Shown one piece after another: positions 17,119 to 26,817 of a DNA stretch of 64,000 nucleotides. Under the pieces are notes generated by a model. The model was not told the DNA's origin, did no database searches, and saw only the letters and a program-made list of their open reading frames with translations. Within the stretch, counting starts at the first letter, position 1. Every line of letters begins with the position of its first letter. Both the position numbers and the translations under genes were made by a program. The stretch spans positions 1 to 64,000 of the forward strand of contig NZ_SDHW01000010.1 of assembly GCF_004118265.1 (NCBI RefSeq), read 5' to 3'. The DNA comes from Lacibacter luteus (GTDB lineage Bacteria > Bacteroidota > Bacteroidia > Chitinophagales > Chitinophagaceae).

Positions 17119-18324
17119 ATGACGACCACAATACCCACCAATCAACTGTCAGCAATTGCAGCAACATACGGCACGCCTGTATATGTGTACGATGCAAACA
17201 AGATCAAAACACAATACGAAAAACTGGTGAACGGTTTTTCTGTTTTGGATACACGCATTTTTTATGCTTCAAAAGCATTAACCAATCTGCATGTGATCAA
17301 ATACATCAACAGTCTTGGTTGTAATATCGATTGCAGCAGCATTAACGAAGTAAAGCTCGCATTGCATGCAGGTGTTAAACCTGAAAATGTATTGTACACC
17401 AGCAATGGTATTTCGTTTGCTGAAATTGAAGAAGCTGTTGAAGCAGGCGTACACATCAACATCGATAGTTTATCGAATCTTGAAAAGTTTGGAAAGAAAT
17501 ACGGTCATAGTTATCCTGTTGGTATCCGTCTGCGTCCAAATATCATGGCAGGTGGTAACTTAAAAATTTCAACAGGTCATAATAAAAGCAAGTTTGGTAT
17601 TCCTGTTGAACAGATTGCAGAACTTGAGCAAATTGTAAAAGACAATAACATCTTCATCCGCACATTGCATATTCATACCGGCAGCGAAATAAAAGATGCG
17701 GAAGTATTTGTAAAAGGGATTGAAGTGTTGTTCGATCTCATTCCGCATTTTCCCGAACTGGAAGTAATTGATCTTGGCGGTGGTTTTAAAGTGCCCTACA
17801 TGGAGCATGAAAAAGAAACCAATATTGCAGAGCTTGCACAAAAATTAAAACAGGCATTTGCAGATCATCCATTGGCGAATGGTAAAGAACTCCAGGTATG
17901 GTTTGAGCCGGGTAAATTCTTAGTGAGTGAATGTGGTTATTTACTCGCCGAAGTAAATGTGCTGAAACAAAATGCAGATGTGATCATTGCGGGTATTAAC
18001 ACAGGCTTAAATCATCTCATCCGCCCCATGATGTACGATGCCTATCATTACATCAGCAATTTAAGTAACCCCAACGGTGAAGAAAAGAAACACATGATCA
18101 CCGGTTATATCTGCGAAACCGATACGTTTGCCAGTGATCGTATGTTGCCCGAAATAAAAGAAGGCGATATCCTTTGCATACACAACGCAGGTGCTTATGG
18201 TTTTGAAATGAGCAGTAATTACAACTCACGCTACCGCCCTGCTGAAGTATTGGTAAAAGATGGTGAAGCAATACTCATCCGTAGAAGAGAAAGCTTTGAG
18301 GATTTGTTGAAGAATATTGTTTGA
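17119..18324 (+). CDS. lysA: Diaminopimelate decarboxylase
   Basis: The 401-aa fold-III PLP decarboxylase has the PLP lysine Lys52 in IFYASKALTN, HIHTGSEIKD, the glycine-rich phosphate-binding EVIDLGGGFKVPY, EPGKFLVSECG, the catalytic CETDTFASD and the C-terminal NAGAYGFEMSSNYNSR. It converts meso-diaminopimelate to lysine plus CO2 in the cytoplasm, the last step of lysine synthesis. It stands alone. A weak -7-like TAAATTCG lies at 17093. It converges on the 18332 gene with a 7-nt gap and no terminator. Confidence 0.95.
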   Translation: MTTTIPTNQLSAIAATYGTPVYVYDANKIKTQYEKLVNGFSVLDTRIFYASKALTNLHVIKYINSLGCNIDCSSINEVKLALHAGVKPENVLYTSNGISFAEIEEAVEAGVHINIDSLSNLEKFGKKYGHSYPVGIRLRPNIMAGGNLKISTGHNKSKFGIPVEQIAELEQIVKDNNIFIRTLHIHTGSEIKDAEVFVKGIEVLFDLIPHFPELEVIDLGGGFKVPYMEHEKETNIAELAQKLKQAFADHPLANGKELQVWFEPGKFLVSECGYLLAEVNVLKQNADVIIAGINTGLNHLIRPMMYDAYHYISNLSNPNGEEKKHMITGYICETDTFASDRMLPEIKEGDILCIHNAGAYGFEMSSNYNSRYRPAEVLVKDGEAILIRRRESFEDLLKNIV

Positions 18325-18331
18325 GTTTAAA

Positions 18332-18976
18332 TTAAAATCTGACAGAGATGTAAGGGAATAATGTTATTGACTCAGCATATACTGCAGTTGCTGTGTAGTA
18401 AAACTGTCCTTTAACCCCAATAGATACTTTTGGTTGAAATTGATATTCATAAGCTGCTTCACTTAAAAGACCAGCTTCCCCATTTTTAATCCCTTTCCAT
18501 GGATTTTCGTTATCAACTAAACGAGATGAATACACTTCTATTTTATGTAAATAGCTTTCAAGATAATAGATACCCAATCCAAAACTATACCGGTGTTTCC
18601 TTTTTACTATTTCTTTACCAACAGCTGTACAATACATAAAATTTCGATCTCGAATAGAATGATTGATAGATACAATGGTACTACCTGCAAGTGTATCCGT
18701 AAACGACACCTTTTTCGAGAAAGATTGATAATTTAATCCGATTCTAAGAGTCCAGTTATTTTTTGTTCGAAAGCCAAGGATAATATCCTGTGTTTGTCCA
18801 ATAAATTTTTTTTTGGAATAATTACGATTCCCAGGCAGAGGTGTAAATTCTGGATAAGTAGATGAAAAAAAACTGCCGCCAAGGCCATTTCCATAAGAAA
18901 GGAAAAAAGATTTCTCTTGAGCAAAAAAATAGAATGGAATTATTAAAAATCCAATTAAAAACAGGTATAGCTTCAT
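18332..18976 (-). CDS. Putative outer-membrane beta-barrel protein
   Basis: The 214-aa product has a signal peptide (MKLYLFLIGFLIIPFYFFAQ). It has alternating polar/hydrophobic strands and ends in phenylalanine after SITLFPYISVRF, as expected for a substrate of the BAM machinery. I recognise no specific family. It follows the lipoprotein-like gene 19031-20515 on the same strand, separated by a palindromic hairpin, so the two may be expressed independently. Confidence 0.7.
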   Translation of the reverse strand: MKLYLFLIGFLIIPFYFFAQEKSFFLSYGNGLGGSFFSSTYPEFTPLPGNRNYSKKKFIGQTQDIILGFRTKNNWTLRIGLNYQSFSKKVSFTDTLAGSTIVSINHSIRDRNFMYCTAVGKEIVKRKHRYSFGLGIYYLESYLHKIEVYSSRLVDNENPWKGIKNGEAGLLSEAAYEYQFQPKVSIGVKGQFYYTATAVYAESITLFPYISVRF

Positions 18977-18986
18977 ATTTAATGAG

Positions 18987-19022
18987 TAACCTGGTTTTTA
19001 AGAAAAAACCAGGTTTTTTATT
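18987..19022. terminator. Hairpin between 19031 gene and 18976 gene
   Basis: ACCTGGTTTTT-AAGA-AAAAACCAGGTTTTTTATTTG has an 11-bp stem. The flanking T-tract is on the plus strand. On the minus strand the hairpin stands just after the 19031 gene stop and just before the 18976 start, where it could act as a terminator or a 3' stabiliser. Confidence 0.6.
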
Positions 19023-19030
19023 TGTATTGA

Positions 19031-20515
19031 TTAAAATGTCTTGTATGGAAAGGTAAAATTCCAATCAGCTCCTGATGAATAATTGCCATCATATGCTGGC
19101 CATGAGCCTGTGCTTAAAAACTCTGTATCGAATCGTTTCCCTCCGCCAGATTTATCGGTAAGTTCGAACCCCCAGCCTTGGGAATTTTTTGCATCACTGA
19201 AATAAGATGACCTTGTATATTTTAGTTGACGCACTATATTATCTTGACTTTTAACTGTAATATTATAGCCAATGTTTCCTTCAACATTAACATTGTCGAT
19301 TTTAACAGTAGTTTTGAGTGAGCCCGTGAACACTTTGGTATCTTCCCTGTCCTCCTCGTACACTGCAAGAATCTGTTCCAAATTATCATTTTTCCAATCA
19401 GGATCCCAACTTGCATAGATACGTTTCCATATTCCTTTTCGAACATCCCTCCGTTTAATTGATACGCTAGCTATGTCTCCGGCAAAATTAGTCACTTGTT
19501 GATTAGCCTGTTGAAGATAACCACTAATTCTACAAACTTTAAACTCGCCGGCTCCTCCGTTTTCACTATTAAAAGAAATAAAATTGTCATATTGCTTATT
19601 AATAACTCTAACCCAACCAGTATAAACACGATTGGTATTTTGAATAACCGGCGGATCGCTATTAATTATTGTTGGACTGGCCCCAAATCCAACAATATGG
19701 GTAATGTTATTCTCAGCATAATTATCATCAACAGTTACAGGCGTGTAATCAATATACCACTCGTAATCCCCATTCACAAAACGCCTGTTCTTCATTGGCT
19801 GTTCGCCTGGTGCAGCGTTTGCTTCTCTATCCGCAGGAATAACTGTTGCCAAATAACCCCATGGATCAGTATTGATATTACTGAAATATTGTGTTGTTAA
19901 TGGCACCTGAAAGTTTTCTGAATATGGGAAGTAAATTGAAACTCCCGAAGAATTCGCAAAGATTTCTGCTGCAGTATCAACCGGAGAAGCAGTTGTCATG
20001 TCGCTTTGATTCTGTACATTGTATTTGCTTAAAAAATTTAATGCAGGATATTTATCACTGGCCAATTCTTTAAAAAAGCTTTTTTTGAATTCACCAACGG
20101 TTGCGCCATACTTCCTGAAGCTCTGCTGCTGATAAAGTTCGCTTGCTTCTGGAAAAAGCAAATCTTTCAAATGCACACGTTCATCTTCATAATAACCTGA
20201 ATAAATAGCTGCATTAACTTCATAAAAAGCCAGCTTATTTTTATAAACTTCCTTTAACAAGCCTGAGATAGCTGTTACAATTTTTACATTTTGAATATCC
20301 TTTTCTGTTGTTGGGAAAGTTGCCTTTTGCTCAGGAATGGTGTTTGACTTAAAATCCTTTTTACAGGAATTAAAAAAGACAAGGAATAGCAACACAATTT
20401 GCAGATAATTTCTGTTTCTCGTTGTTAGTAGTTTGGTGTTTAATAATTTAACAGGGCGAATATAACTTCTTTTTTTTTTTCGCCAACGATGTGCGCATGT
20501 TTCTACAAAAATCAA
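19031..20515 (-). CDS. Hypothetical lipoprotein; start codon uncertain
   Basis: The product is up to 494 aa. A lipoprotein signal is clear (LQIVLLFLVFFNSCKKD; the lipobox Cys is about residue 52 counting from 20515). The mature part matches no family I recognise; it includes a region rich in Asn, Tyr and Trp typical of secreted proteins. The only ATG/GTG/TTG in frame upstream of the signal core is a TTG at 20515. An 11-A run at 20480-20470 lies between that TTG and the signal peptide, and an ATG at 20498 would be in frame if the run were 10 A. The start is therefore either TTG, a phase-variable ATG, or obscured by a sequencing indel. Confidence 0.65.
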   Translation of the reverse strand: MIFVETCAHRWRKKKRSYIRPVKLLNTKLLTTRNRNYLQIVLLFLVFFNSCKKDFKSNTIPEQKATFPTTEKDIQNVKIVTAISGLLKEVYKNKLAFYEVNAAIYSGYYEDERVHLKDLLFPEASELYQQQSFRKYGATVGEFKKSFFKELASDKYPALNFLSKYNVQNQSDMTTASPVDTAAEIFANSSGVSIYFPYSENFQVPLTTQYFSNINTDPWGYLATVIPADREANAAPGEQPMKNRRFVNGDYEWYIDYTPVTVDDNYAENNITHIVGFGASPTIINSDPPVIQNTNRVYTGWVRVINKQYDNFISFNSENGGAGEFKVCRISGYLQQANQQVTNFAGDIASVSIKRRDVRKGIWKRIYASWDPDWKNDNLEQILAVYEEDREDTKVFTGSLKTTVKIDNVNVEGNIGYNITVKSQDNIVRQLKYTRSSYFSDAKNSQGWGFELTDKSGGGKRFDTEFLSTGSWPAYDGNYSSGADWNFTFPYKTF

Positions 20516-20633
20516 GGGGTTACTCTTAGTAAATACTTTTAAATAAATTCTTCTTCCATAAAAACCTCTTTATGTAAAAAGCATATCTATAATGCAAAAT
20601 TAAGTTCACAAAATTCCCTTTTCATTCTTTTCG

Positions 20634-20640
20634 TACCTTG
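20634..20640 (+). promoter_or_regulatory. Possible maeB -7 box
   Basis: TACCTTG followed by CC, one base short of TAnnTTTG, lies 46 nt before the ATG at 20686. No -33 element is obvious. Confidence 0.3.
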
Positions 20641-20685
20641 CCGCCCTGTTTAGATTGTTAACGATTGATTGCATAATTGAAACGT

Positions 20686-23037
20686 ATGAATAAAGAACAA
20701 TTGCGCCGCCAGCAGGCATTGGAGTATCATGCCAAAGGGCGTCCCGGTAAAATCGAAGTCATTCCAACTAAAGAAGCAAAAACCCAGCGTGATCTTTCAT
20801 TGGCTTATTCGCCCGGTGTGGCTGAGCCTTGTATGGAAATTTTCCGCAACCCTGAAGATGTTTACAAGTACACAGCAAAGGGAAATCTTGTTGCCGTAAT
20901 CAGTAATGGTACAGCAGTACTTGGTTTGGGCGATATTGGTCCAGAAGCGGGTAAACCCGTAATGGAAGGTAAAGGTGTACTCTTCAAAATTTTTGCAGAC
21001 ATTGATGTATTCGATATCGAGATCAATGAAAAAGATCCGGAAAAATTTGTTGAGATCGTTAAAGCGCTTGAACCAACATTCGGCGGTATCAATCTTGAAG
21101 ACATTAAAGCTCCCGAATGCTTTTACATTGAAAAGCGTTTGAAAGAGGAAATGAAAATCCCATTAATGCACGACGATCAGCATGGTACGGCTATCATCAG
21201 TGCCGCTGCACTCATTAATGCATTGGAATTACAGGATAAGAAAATCGACAAAGTACAGATTGTTGTAAATGGTGCAGGTGCTGCTGCCATTTCCTGTATT
21301 AAATTATACGTGGCACTTGGTGCAAAAAAAGAAAACATTAAAGTGTTCGACAGTAAAGGTCTCATCCACGATGAAAGAACTGATCTTGACGAACAGAAAA
21401 AAGAGTTTGTTGTAAAAAGCAAACCAATGACATTGGATGAAGGCATGAAAAATGCTGATGTGTTTATTGGTTTAAGTAAAGGCAATACTGTTTCGAAAGA
21501 AATGGTGAAGAGTATGGCGAAAAAGCCGATCGTATTTGCAATGGCCAATCCCGATCCGGAGATCACTTACGAAGATGCACTTGAAGCAAGAAAAGATGTG
21601 ATCATGGGCACAGGCCGCAGCGATTATCCGAACCAGATCAACAACGTATTGGGCTTCCCTTATATTTTCCGTGGTGCGTTGGATGTACGTGCTACAAAGA
21701 TCAACGAAGCAATGAAACTGGCTGCTGTAAAAGCGTTGGCCGAGTTAACAAAAACAACGGTTCCAGATATTGTGAATATGGCCTACAACGAAAAGAATAT
21801 TTCGTTTGGCCCCAGCTATATTATTCCCAAGCCGCTTGATCCACGCTTGTTAAGTTATGTGGCACCTGCTGTAGCAAAAGCAGCTATTGAAAGTGGTGTG
21901 GCACAACATACCATTGCCGATTGGGATGCGTATGAAGAACAACTCAATAAACGTTTGGGTATCGATAACCAGTTGTTACGTGCCATTGGCAGCAAGGCAA
22001 GGAAAGATCCACGCCGTGTGGTATTTGCTGATGCAGAAAATGTAAAAGTATTGAAGGCCGCACAGCTTGCGTATGAAGAAGGTGTAGCATATCCGATTTT
22101 GTTGGGCGATGTGAACAACATCAAAGACATGGCCGACGTAAACGGCATCGATCTGGATGGCATTCCTGTTCTTGATCCGAAGAGTAAGGATAAAGAAACC
22201 GAAGCGATGCGTCAGCAATTTGGCGAACTGTTTTTCCAGAAGCGTCAACGTAAAGGATTGAATCGTTACGAAGCCGTAAAAGCAATGAAGGAACGTACAC
22301 ACTTTGGTTGTATGATGGTGGAAACAGGTGAAGCCGATGCACTCATCAGCGGTTTAAGCCGTAAGTATGCTGATACTATTCGCCCTGCATTGCAGATCAT
22401 TGGTAAAGATGAAAAAGCCGGCAAGATCGCCGGTATGTACATTATGCTTACCAAACGTGGACCATTGTTCCTTGCCGATGCAACAGTGAACTTTAATCCG
22501 AAAGCAGAAGAGCTTGCAGATATTACGCAGCTTGTTGCAAAAGAAGTTCGTGCATTTGGTATTACACCACGTGTGGCTATGCTCAGCTACTCCAACTTTG
22601 GCAGCAGCGACAGCCCTGAAGCCAAGATGGTGGCAAAAGCCAGAGAAATTGTAAAGCAGCGTGAACCCAATCTTGTGTGCGAAGGCGATATTCAACCATT
22701 GGTTGCATTCAACAAAGAAATTCTGAAAGAGAATTATCCTTTTAGTGAATTGGTGAATGGCGAGCCTAACGTACTCATCTTCCCCAACCTTGCCAGCAGC
22801 AATATTGCTTACAACCTGTTGCAGGAAGTGGGCGATGCAGATGCAATAGGACCAATCCTGTTGGGCTTGAAAAAGTCGGTGCATATTCTGCAGCTTGGCA
22901 GTTCGGTGCGTTCCATTTTTAACATGGTGCTGATTTCTGTTATTGATGCGCAGATGAAAGGCAAAACAGATGTTGATGAAGCCATCATTAAATCGCCATG
23001 GTGGAAACGCTTTCGTAAAGTAAGTCACGATATGTGA
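20686..23037 (+). CDS. maeB: NADP-dependent malic enzyme fused to phosphotransacetylase-like domain
   Basis: The 783-aa protein starts at [15 protein letters not shown]; a TTG three codons upstream is less likely. Residues 1-430 form the malic enzyme: [48 protein letters not shown], the NAD(P)-binding [11 protein letters not shown] and FAMANPDPE. Residues from about 430 to the end match the phosphate acetyltransferase fold, with [40 protein letters not shown] and [20 protein letters not shown]. It oxidatively decarboxylates malate to pyruvate. The Pta-like part of MaeB proteins is usually regulatory, responding to acetyl-CoA, rather than catalytic. Cytoplasmic and monocistronic. Confidence 0.95.
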   Translation: MNKEQLRRQQALEYHAKGRPGKIEVIPTKEAKTQRDLSLAYSPGVAEPCMEIFRNPEDVYKYTAKGNLVAVISNGTAVLGLGDIGPEAGKPVMEGKGVLFKIFADIDVFDIEINEKDPEKFVEIVKALEPTFGGINLEDIKAPECFYIEKRLKEEMKIPLMHDDQHGTAIISAAALINALELQDKKIDKVQIVVNGAGAAAISCIKLYVALGAKKENIKVFDSKGLIHDERTDLDEQKKEFVVKSKPMTLDEGMKNADVFIGLSKGNTVSKEMVKSMAKKPIVFAMANPDPEITYEDALEARKDVIMGTGRSDYPNQINNVLGFPYIFRGALDVRATKINEAMKLAAVKALAELTKTTVPDIVNMAYNEKNISFGPSYIIPKPLDPRLLSYVAPAVAKAAIESGVAQHTIADWDAYEEQLNKRLGIDNQLLRAIGSKARKDPRRVVFADAENVKVLKAAQLAYEEGVAYPILLGDVNNIKDMADVNGIDLDGIPVLDPKSKDKETEAMRQQFGELFFQKRQRKGLNRYEAVKAMKERTHFGCMMVETGEADALISGLSRKYADTIRPALQIIGKDEKAGKIAGMYIMLTKRGPLFLADATVNFNPKAEELADITQLVAKEVRAFGITPRVAMLSYSNFGSSDSPEAKMVAKAREIVKQREPNLVCEGDIQPLVAFNKEILKENYPFSELVNGEPNVLIFPNLASSNIAYNLLQEVGDADAIGPILLGLKKSVHILQLGSSVRSIFNMVLISVIDAQMKGKTDVDEAIIKSPWWKRFRKVSHDM

Positions 23038-23042
23038 TGATC

Positions 23043-23072
23043 GACGACAGATTACAGACGACGGACCACAGC
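23043..23072. repeat. GACGAC/GGACCAC-type intergenic repeat
   Basis: The stretch GACGACAGATTACAGACGAC followed by GGACCACAG is built from GACGAC, ACAGA and GGACCAC words. The same words occur inverted at 23201-23236 (TCGTCCGTGGTCTATCGTCT) in the same gap. Confidence 0.4.
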
Positions 23073-23132
23073 AGATTATGCTGATTAATCGTTACCAGAT
23101 TAGTTTCATATTCTGCTGTGGTCTGTTTTTTT
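23064..23132 (+). terminator. maeB terminator with large loop
   Basis: GACCACAGCAGA (23064-23075) pairs perfectly with TCTGCTGTGGTC (23112-23123) over a 36-nt loop, followed by TGTTTTTTTA. It lies 27 nt after the maeB stop. Confidence 0.65.
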
Positions 23133-23200
23133 ATAGCCTGTCAACTACATCAATTACAGATCATCATTTTAAATTGTTAACTAATTGGTATAGTACTATG

Positions 23201-23236
23201 CTGTTGTCAGTCGTCCGTGGTCTATCGTCTGCCGAC
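23201..23236. repeat. Inverted partner of the GACGAC-type repeat
   Basis: CTGTTGTCAGTCGTCCGTGG then TCTATCGTCTGCCGAC mirrors, with permuted words, the repeat at 23043-23072. It lies just upstream of the MlaE-like gene. Confidence 0.35.
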
Positions 23237-23263
23237 TAATCATTATTTCACTATCTTCATTCT

Positions 23264-24001
23264 ATGAATTTCTTCACGCATTTTGGCCGCTACCTTTTGA
23301 TGATCAAAGGAATGTTTTCCAAGCCGGAAAATATGCGTCTTTACTGGAAAGAGCTGATGCACCAATGTAACGAGATCGGCATACGCTCTGTTGGCATTGT
23401 TGTTATCATCTCCATCTTTCTTGGTGCGGTAACTACGGTGCAAACAGCTTACCAGCTGATAACACCACTCATTCCTAAAACTGTTATTGCAGTAATTGTT
23501 CGTGATAATATTATTCTTGAACTTGCCCCTACATTAATATGCGTTGTGTTGGCAGGTGTTGTTGGCAGCCGTATTGCATCGGAGTTAGGTAATATGCGCA
23601 TCAGCGAACAGATCGATGCTTTGGAAATTATGGGCATCAACACCAAGGCTTACCTGATTATGCCGAAAATTTTAGCGGCGTTGATCGTTGTTCCCTGTCT
23701 GGTTGTATTAGCAGCAGTACTCGGCATCTGGGGTGGTAAAGTTGCAGGTAACTTATCGGGCATTCTGCCACCAAGTATTTACAACGATGGCTTGCTCGAA
23801 GATTTTATTCCTTACAACGTTTTTTTTGCACTGAGTAAAACCTATACGTACGCTTTTATTATTTCCAGCATTCCTGCATACTACGGCTATCATGTAGAAG
23901 GTGGTTCGCTTGAAATTGGCCGGGCAAGTACAAAGAGCGTAATTGTAAGTTGTATTCTTATTTTATTGGCCGACTATGCGCTGGCTGCATTATTGTTATA
24001 A
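23264..24001 (+). CDS. mlaE: MlaE-family ABC transporter permease
   Basis: The 245-aa membrane protein has five or six hydrophobic segments. It shows the MlaE/YrbE signatures ISIFLGAVTTVQTAYQLI, LICVVLAGVVGSRIASELGN, RISEQIDALEIMGINTKAYL and a C-terminal GRASTKSVIVSCILILLADY. In the family it is the inner-membrane permease moving phospholipids between inner and outer membranes. It is followed after 3 nt by its ATPase gene. The MlaD-type MCE substrate-binding protein normally encoded next is absent here; a DUF4198 gene follows instead. Confidence 0.9.
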   Translation: MNFFTHFGRYLLMIKGMFSKPENMRLYWKELMHQCNEIGIRSVGIVVIISIFLGAVTTVQTAYQLITPLIPKTVIAVIVRDNIILELAPTLICVVLAGVVGSRIASELGNMRISEQIDALEIMGINTKAYLIMPKILAALIVVPCLVVLAAVLGIWGGKVAGNLSGILPPSIYNDGLLEDFIPYNVFFALSKTYTYAFIISSIPAYYGYHVEGGSLEIGRASTKSVIVSCILILLADYALAALLL

Positions 24002-24004
24002 CAC

Positions 24005-24820
24005 ATGATCGAGATAAAAAATATCAGCAAAGGTTTCAACGGCCGCACCGTTATTGATAATGTTTCTGCAACGCTTGAAACAGGAAAATGCAATTTAATT
24101 ATCGGTGCAAGCGGCAGCGGTAAAACGGTTATGATGAAATGCCTCATTGGTTTGTTTGAACCCGATGCAGGTGAAGTTTTATACGATGGCGACAGTATTA
24201 CCAACATGAATGATGAAGAGCGGAAAATGCTTCGTCAACAGATTGGTATGTTGTTCCAGGGTTCAGCATTATTCGATTCAATGACGGTGGAACAGAATGT
24301 GATGTTTCCGCTCGATATGTTTACCAATCTCAATCAAAAACAAAAACACGATAAAGTAAACGAAGTGCTTGCCCGTGTAAATCTTACCGGCGCTAACGAT
24401 AAATTTCCTGCAGAAATAAGTGGAGGTATGAAGAAGCGTGTGGGCATTGCACGTGCTATTGTACTAAACCCGAAGTTTTTGTTTTGCGATGAACCTAACT
24501 CCGGTCTTGATCCCAAAACTTCGTTGGTAATTGATAAGTTGATTAAAGAAATTACTACTGAGTTTGGCATGACCACGGTAGTAAACACACACGACATGAA
24601 CAGTGTAATGGAAATAGGCGATAAAATTATTTTCATGCACCAGGGGCATAAAGAATGGGAAGGTTCTAACAAAGACATCATCTTCAGTAAAAATGATGAG
24701 CTGAACAAATTCATTTTCGCATCCGACTTTTTGCAGGATGCAAAAGATATGCGTATGCTCGAAGCAAAGGGAAAAATTAAAAGCGACAGAGACATGGATG
24801 AGATGATGGGCTCTTCTTAA
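24005..24820 (+). CDS. mlaF: MlaF-like ABC transporter ATP-binding protein
   Basis: The 271-aa ATPase has Walker A GASGSGKT, Q-loop LFQGSALFDS, the ABC signature EISGGMKKRVGIARA, Walker B FLFCDEPNSGLDP and the switch His in VVNTHDM. The SGGMKKR form of the signature is characteristic of Mla/Tgd3 lipid transporters. The tail after about residue 230 is Lys/Asp-rich. It acts with the MlaE permease encoded just upstream (3-nt gap) to power lipid transport. Confidence 0.92.
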   Translation: MIEIKNISKGFNGRTVIDNVSATLETGKCNLIIGASGSGKTVMMKCLIGLFEPDAGEVLYDGDSITNMNDEERKMLRQQIGMLFQGSALFDSMTVEQNVMFPLDMFTNLNQKQKHDKVNEVLARVNLTGANDKFPAEISGGMKKRVGIARAIVLNPKFLFCDEPNSGLDPKTSLVIDKLIKEITTEFGMTTVVNTHDMNSVMEIGDKIIFMHQGHKEWEGSNKDIIFSKNDELNKFIFASDFLQDAKDMRMLEAKGKIKSDRDMDEMMGSS

Positions 24821-24866
24821 TCCCCCAAAGGGAAGAAATAAAACAGCTACGTTTTAATTGAATTGT

Positions 24867-25715
24867 ATGCGATTAAAATACCGGCTTACATATCTGTTCA
24901 TTTTGCTGCTTGCAATGCATTTGCCCGCACATGAGTTTTGGCTGGAACCTCAGCAATATCTTTTTTCCCGAACTGAAGAAGTGAATATCCGTTTTCGTGT
25001 GGGTGAAAATTTTACCGGCGATAACTGGATGGGCAACCGACAGAAAGTAAATGAGCTGAAACTTTACTACGCAGATGTTGCAGACAACATCAGCGATGGG
25101 CTTTGTGATGATGAAGGCGACTCGCTGCAATTTTCTATACATGAAGAAGGCACTGCAATGGTTTGCTTCAACAACAGTAATTCGTTTATTGAACTGGATG
25201 CAGCAAAGTTTAACGCCTACCTTGAAGAAGATGGTTTGCAAAATGTAATTGACATCAGAAAGCAGTTGAATGAAACAGATTCGGCAGGAAGAGAATTTTA
25301 CCAGCGTTCGGTTAAAACCATTGTACAGGTTGGAGCGGTTAAAACAAACATCTATAAAAAACAAACAGGACTACCAATTGATATTATTCCCCTCTCCCAT
25401 CCTTACTTACTAAAAAACGGCGACTCACTTACTGTACAGGTTTTGTTTAATGGCAATCCTTTGAGCAATGCTAAAGTGCGTACATGGCACAAATTGCCAA
25501 CAGGCGTAACTACCGGCAGTTATAAGAGTAATGCAAACGGCGAAATACGTTTCCCCGTTACAACAAGTGGTGAATGGATGGTTAGTTGTGTACGTATGAC
25601 TCACTACCCAAAAGGCACAGAAGAAATACATTCTTCAACAGTTTGGCAAAGCTATTGGGGAAGTTTAACCTGGGGCTATACTGGCAAGAACAATTCTGCA
25701 ACAGCAAGCCGTTAA
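24867..25715 (+). CDS. DUF4198 domain secreted protein
   Basis: The 282-aa product starts at MRLKYRLTYLFILLLAMHLP, a signal peptide, and continues AHEFWLEPQQYLF, the characteristic opening of DUF4198 proteins. The HPYLLKNGDSLTVQVLFNG and GKLP-like carbohydrate-binding-style segment near the C-terminus also fits. Family members are periplasmic and sometimes sit near metal or lipid transporters; their biochemical function is not established. It lies 46 nt after the MlaF-like gene and could belong to the same transcript. A TTG three codons upstream of the ATG is an alternative start. Confidence 0.75.
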   Translation: MRLKYRLTYLFILLLAMHLPAHEFWLEPQQYLFSRTEEVNIRFRVGENFTGDNWMGNRQKVNELKLYYADVADNISDGLCDDEGDSLQFSIHEEGTAMVCFNNSNSFIELDAAKFNAYLEEDGLQNVIDIRKQLNETDSAGREFYQRSVKTIVQVGAVKTNIYKKQTGLPIDIIPLSHPYLLKNGDSLTVQVLFNGNPLSNAKVRTWHKLPTGVTTGSYKSNANGEIRFPVTTSGEWMVSCVRMTHYPKGTEEIHSSTVWQSYWGSLTWGYTGKNNSATASR

Positions 25716-25810
25716 CCATGCTTAGCTAATGCTCATTCGTAAGCACAGGATTATATGCAGCGTAACAAAAATCTGCAATCGTAAATCCCCAATCCTAAAT
25801 CATCATCCCC

Positions 25811-25818
25811 TATCTTTG
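25811..25818 (+). promoter_or_regulatory. sucD -7 box (TATCTTTG)
   Basis: An exact TAnnTTTG match, ending 22 nt before the sucD ATG. No TTTG at the usual -33 distance. The position gives a short leader of about 18 nt. Confidence 0.5.
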
Positions 25819-25840
25819 CGCCACTAATAAAGTATTCCAA

Positions 25841-26713
25841 ATGAGCATCCTCGTTAATAAAAACTCTAAAGTAATTGTGCAGGGCTTTACCGGCACCGAA
25901 GGTACTTTCCATGCAACACAAATGATCGAATACGGTACAAACCTTGTTGGTGGTGTTACACCTGGTAAAGGTGGTACTACACATTTAGACCGTCCTGTTT
26001 TTAACACTGTAGAAGAAGCGGTTAAAAAGGCGGGGGCCAATGTAAGTATCATTTTTGTACCACCTGCATTTGCTGCCGATGCAATTATGGAAGCTGCAAA
26101 CGCCGGTATTGAACTGGTGGTTTGTATTACCGAAGGTATTCCTGTACAGGATATGGTGAAGGCGAAGAATTATCTCGTTGGAACAAATACCCGTTTGATC
26201 GGACCTAACTGTCCCGGTGTAATTACTGCAGGCGAATGTAAAGTTGGTATCATGCCCGGTTTCGTGTTTAAACAAGGCCGTATCGGTATCGTTTCAAAAA
26301 GCGGTACACTTACTTACGAAGCTGCTGACCAGGTTGCAAAAGCAGGCTTGGGTGTAAGTACTGCAGTAGGTATTGGTGGCGATCCTATTATTGGTACTAC
26401 TACAAAAGAAGCGTTGGAATTATTTATGAACGATGAGAATACAGATGCAGTGGTAATGATTGGTGAAATTGGTGGTGGTATGGAAGCAGAAGCTGCACGT
26501 TGGTATAAAGAAAATGCAAAGAAACCTGTTGTAGGTTTTATTGCCGGACAAACAGCGCCTCCCGGTCGTCGTATGGGTCATGCCGGTGCCATCATTGGTG
26601 GTGCTGAAGATACTGCTGAAGCAAAAATGAAGATCATGGCTGAGTGTGGTATTAACGTAGTAGCAAGCCCTGCTGATATTGGTAAAACAATGGCCGCAGT
26701 ATTAGGAAAATAA
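25841..26713 (+). CDS. sucD: Succinyl-CoA ligase alpha subunit
   Basis: The 290-aa protein has the CoA-binding [14 protein letters not shown] and [12 protein letters not shown], the family segment [20 protein letters not shown], and the phosphohistidine His247 in [12 protein letters not shown]. Together with SucC it makes succinate and ATP or GTP from succinyl-CoA in the TCA cycle. sucC is not adjacent, as is common in Bacteroidota. It has its own promoter box and terminator, so it is monocistronic. Confidence 0.96.
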   Translation: MSILVNKNSKVIVQGFTGTEGTFHATQMIEYGTNLVGGVTPGKGGTTHLDRPVFNTVEEAVKKAGANVSIIFVPPAFAADAIMEAANAGIELVVCITEGIPVQDMVKAKNYLVGTNTRLIGPNCPGVITAGECKVGIMPGFVFKQGRIGIVSKSGTLTYEAADQVAKAGLGVSTAVGIGGDPIIGTTTKEALELFMNDENTDAVVMIGEIGGGMEAEAARWYKENAKKPVVGFIAGQTAPPGRRMGHAGAIIGGAEDTAEAKMKIMAECGINVVASPADIGKTMAAVLGK

Positions 26714-26735
26714 GATTCTTTTTAAGAGTGATATT

Positions 26736-26767
26736 AAAACCCCGCAATTGAATTGCGGGGTTTTTCT
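26736..26767 (+). terminator. sucD terminator
   Basis: AAAACCCCGCAATTGAATTGCGGGGTTTTTC: stem CCCCGCAATT/AATTGCGGGG followed by TTTTT. Confidence 0.9.
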
Positions 26768-26817
26768 TTTACTGGATAATCAAAGACAGTATTTCCCGTT
26801 ATTACAAAAAGCAAAGA

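Noticed and set aside
19150-19180. GTTCGAACCCCCAG-like T-loop sequence suggesting a tRNA
   Set aside because: It lies inside the lipoprotein reading frame on the minus strand and no acceptor stem, anticodon arm or CCA end can be built around it.
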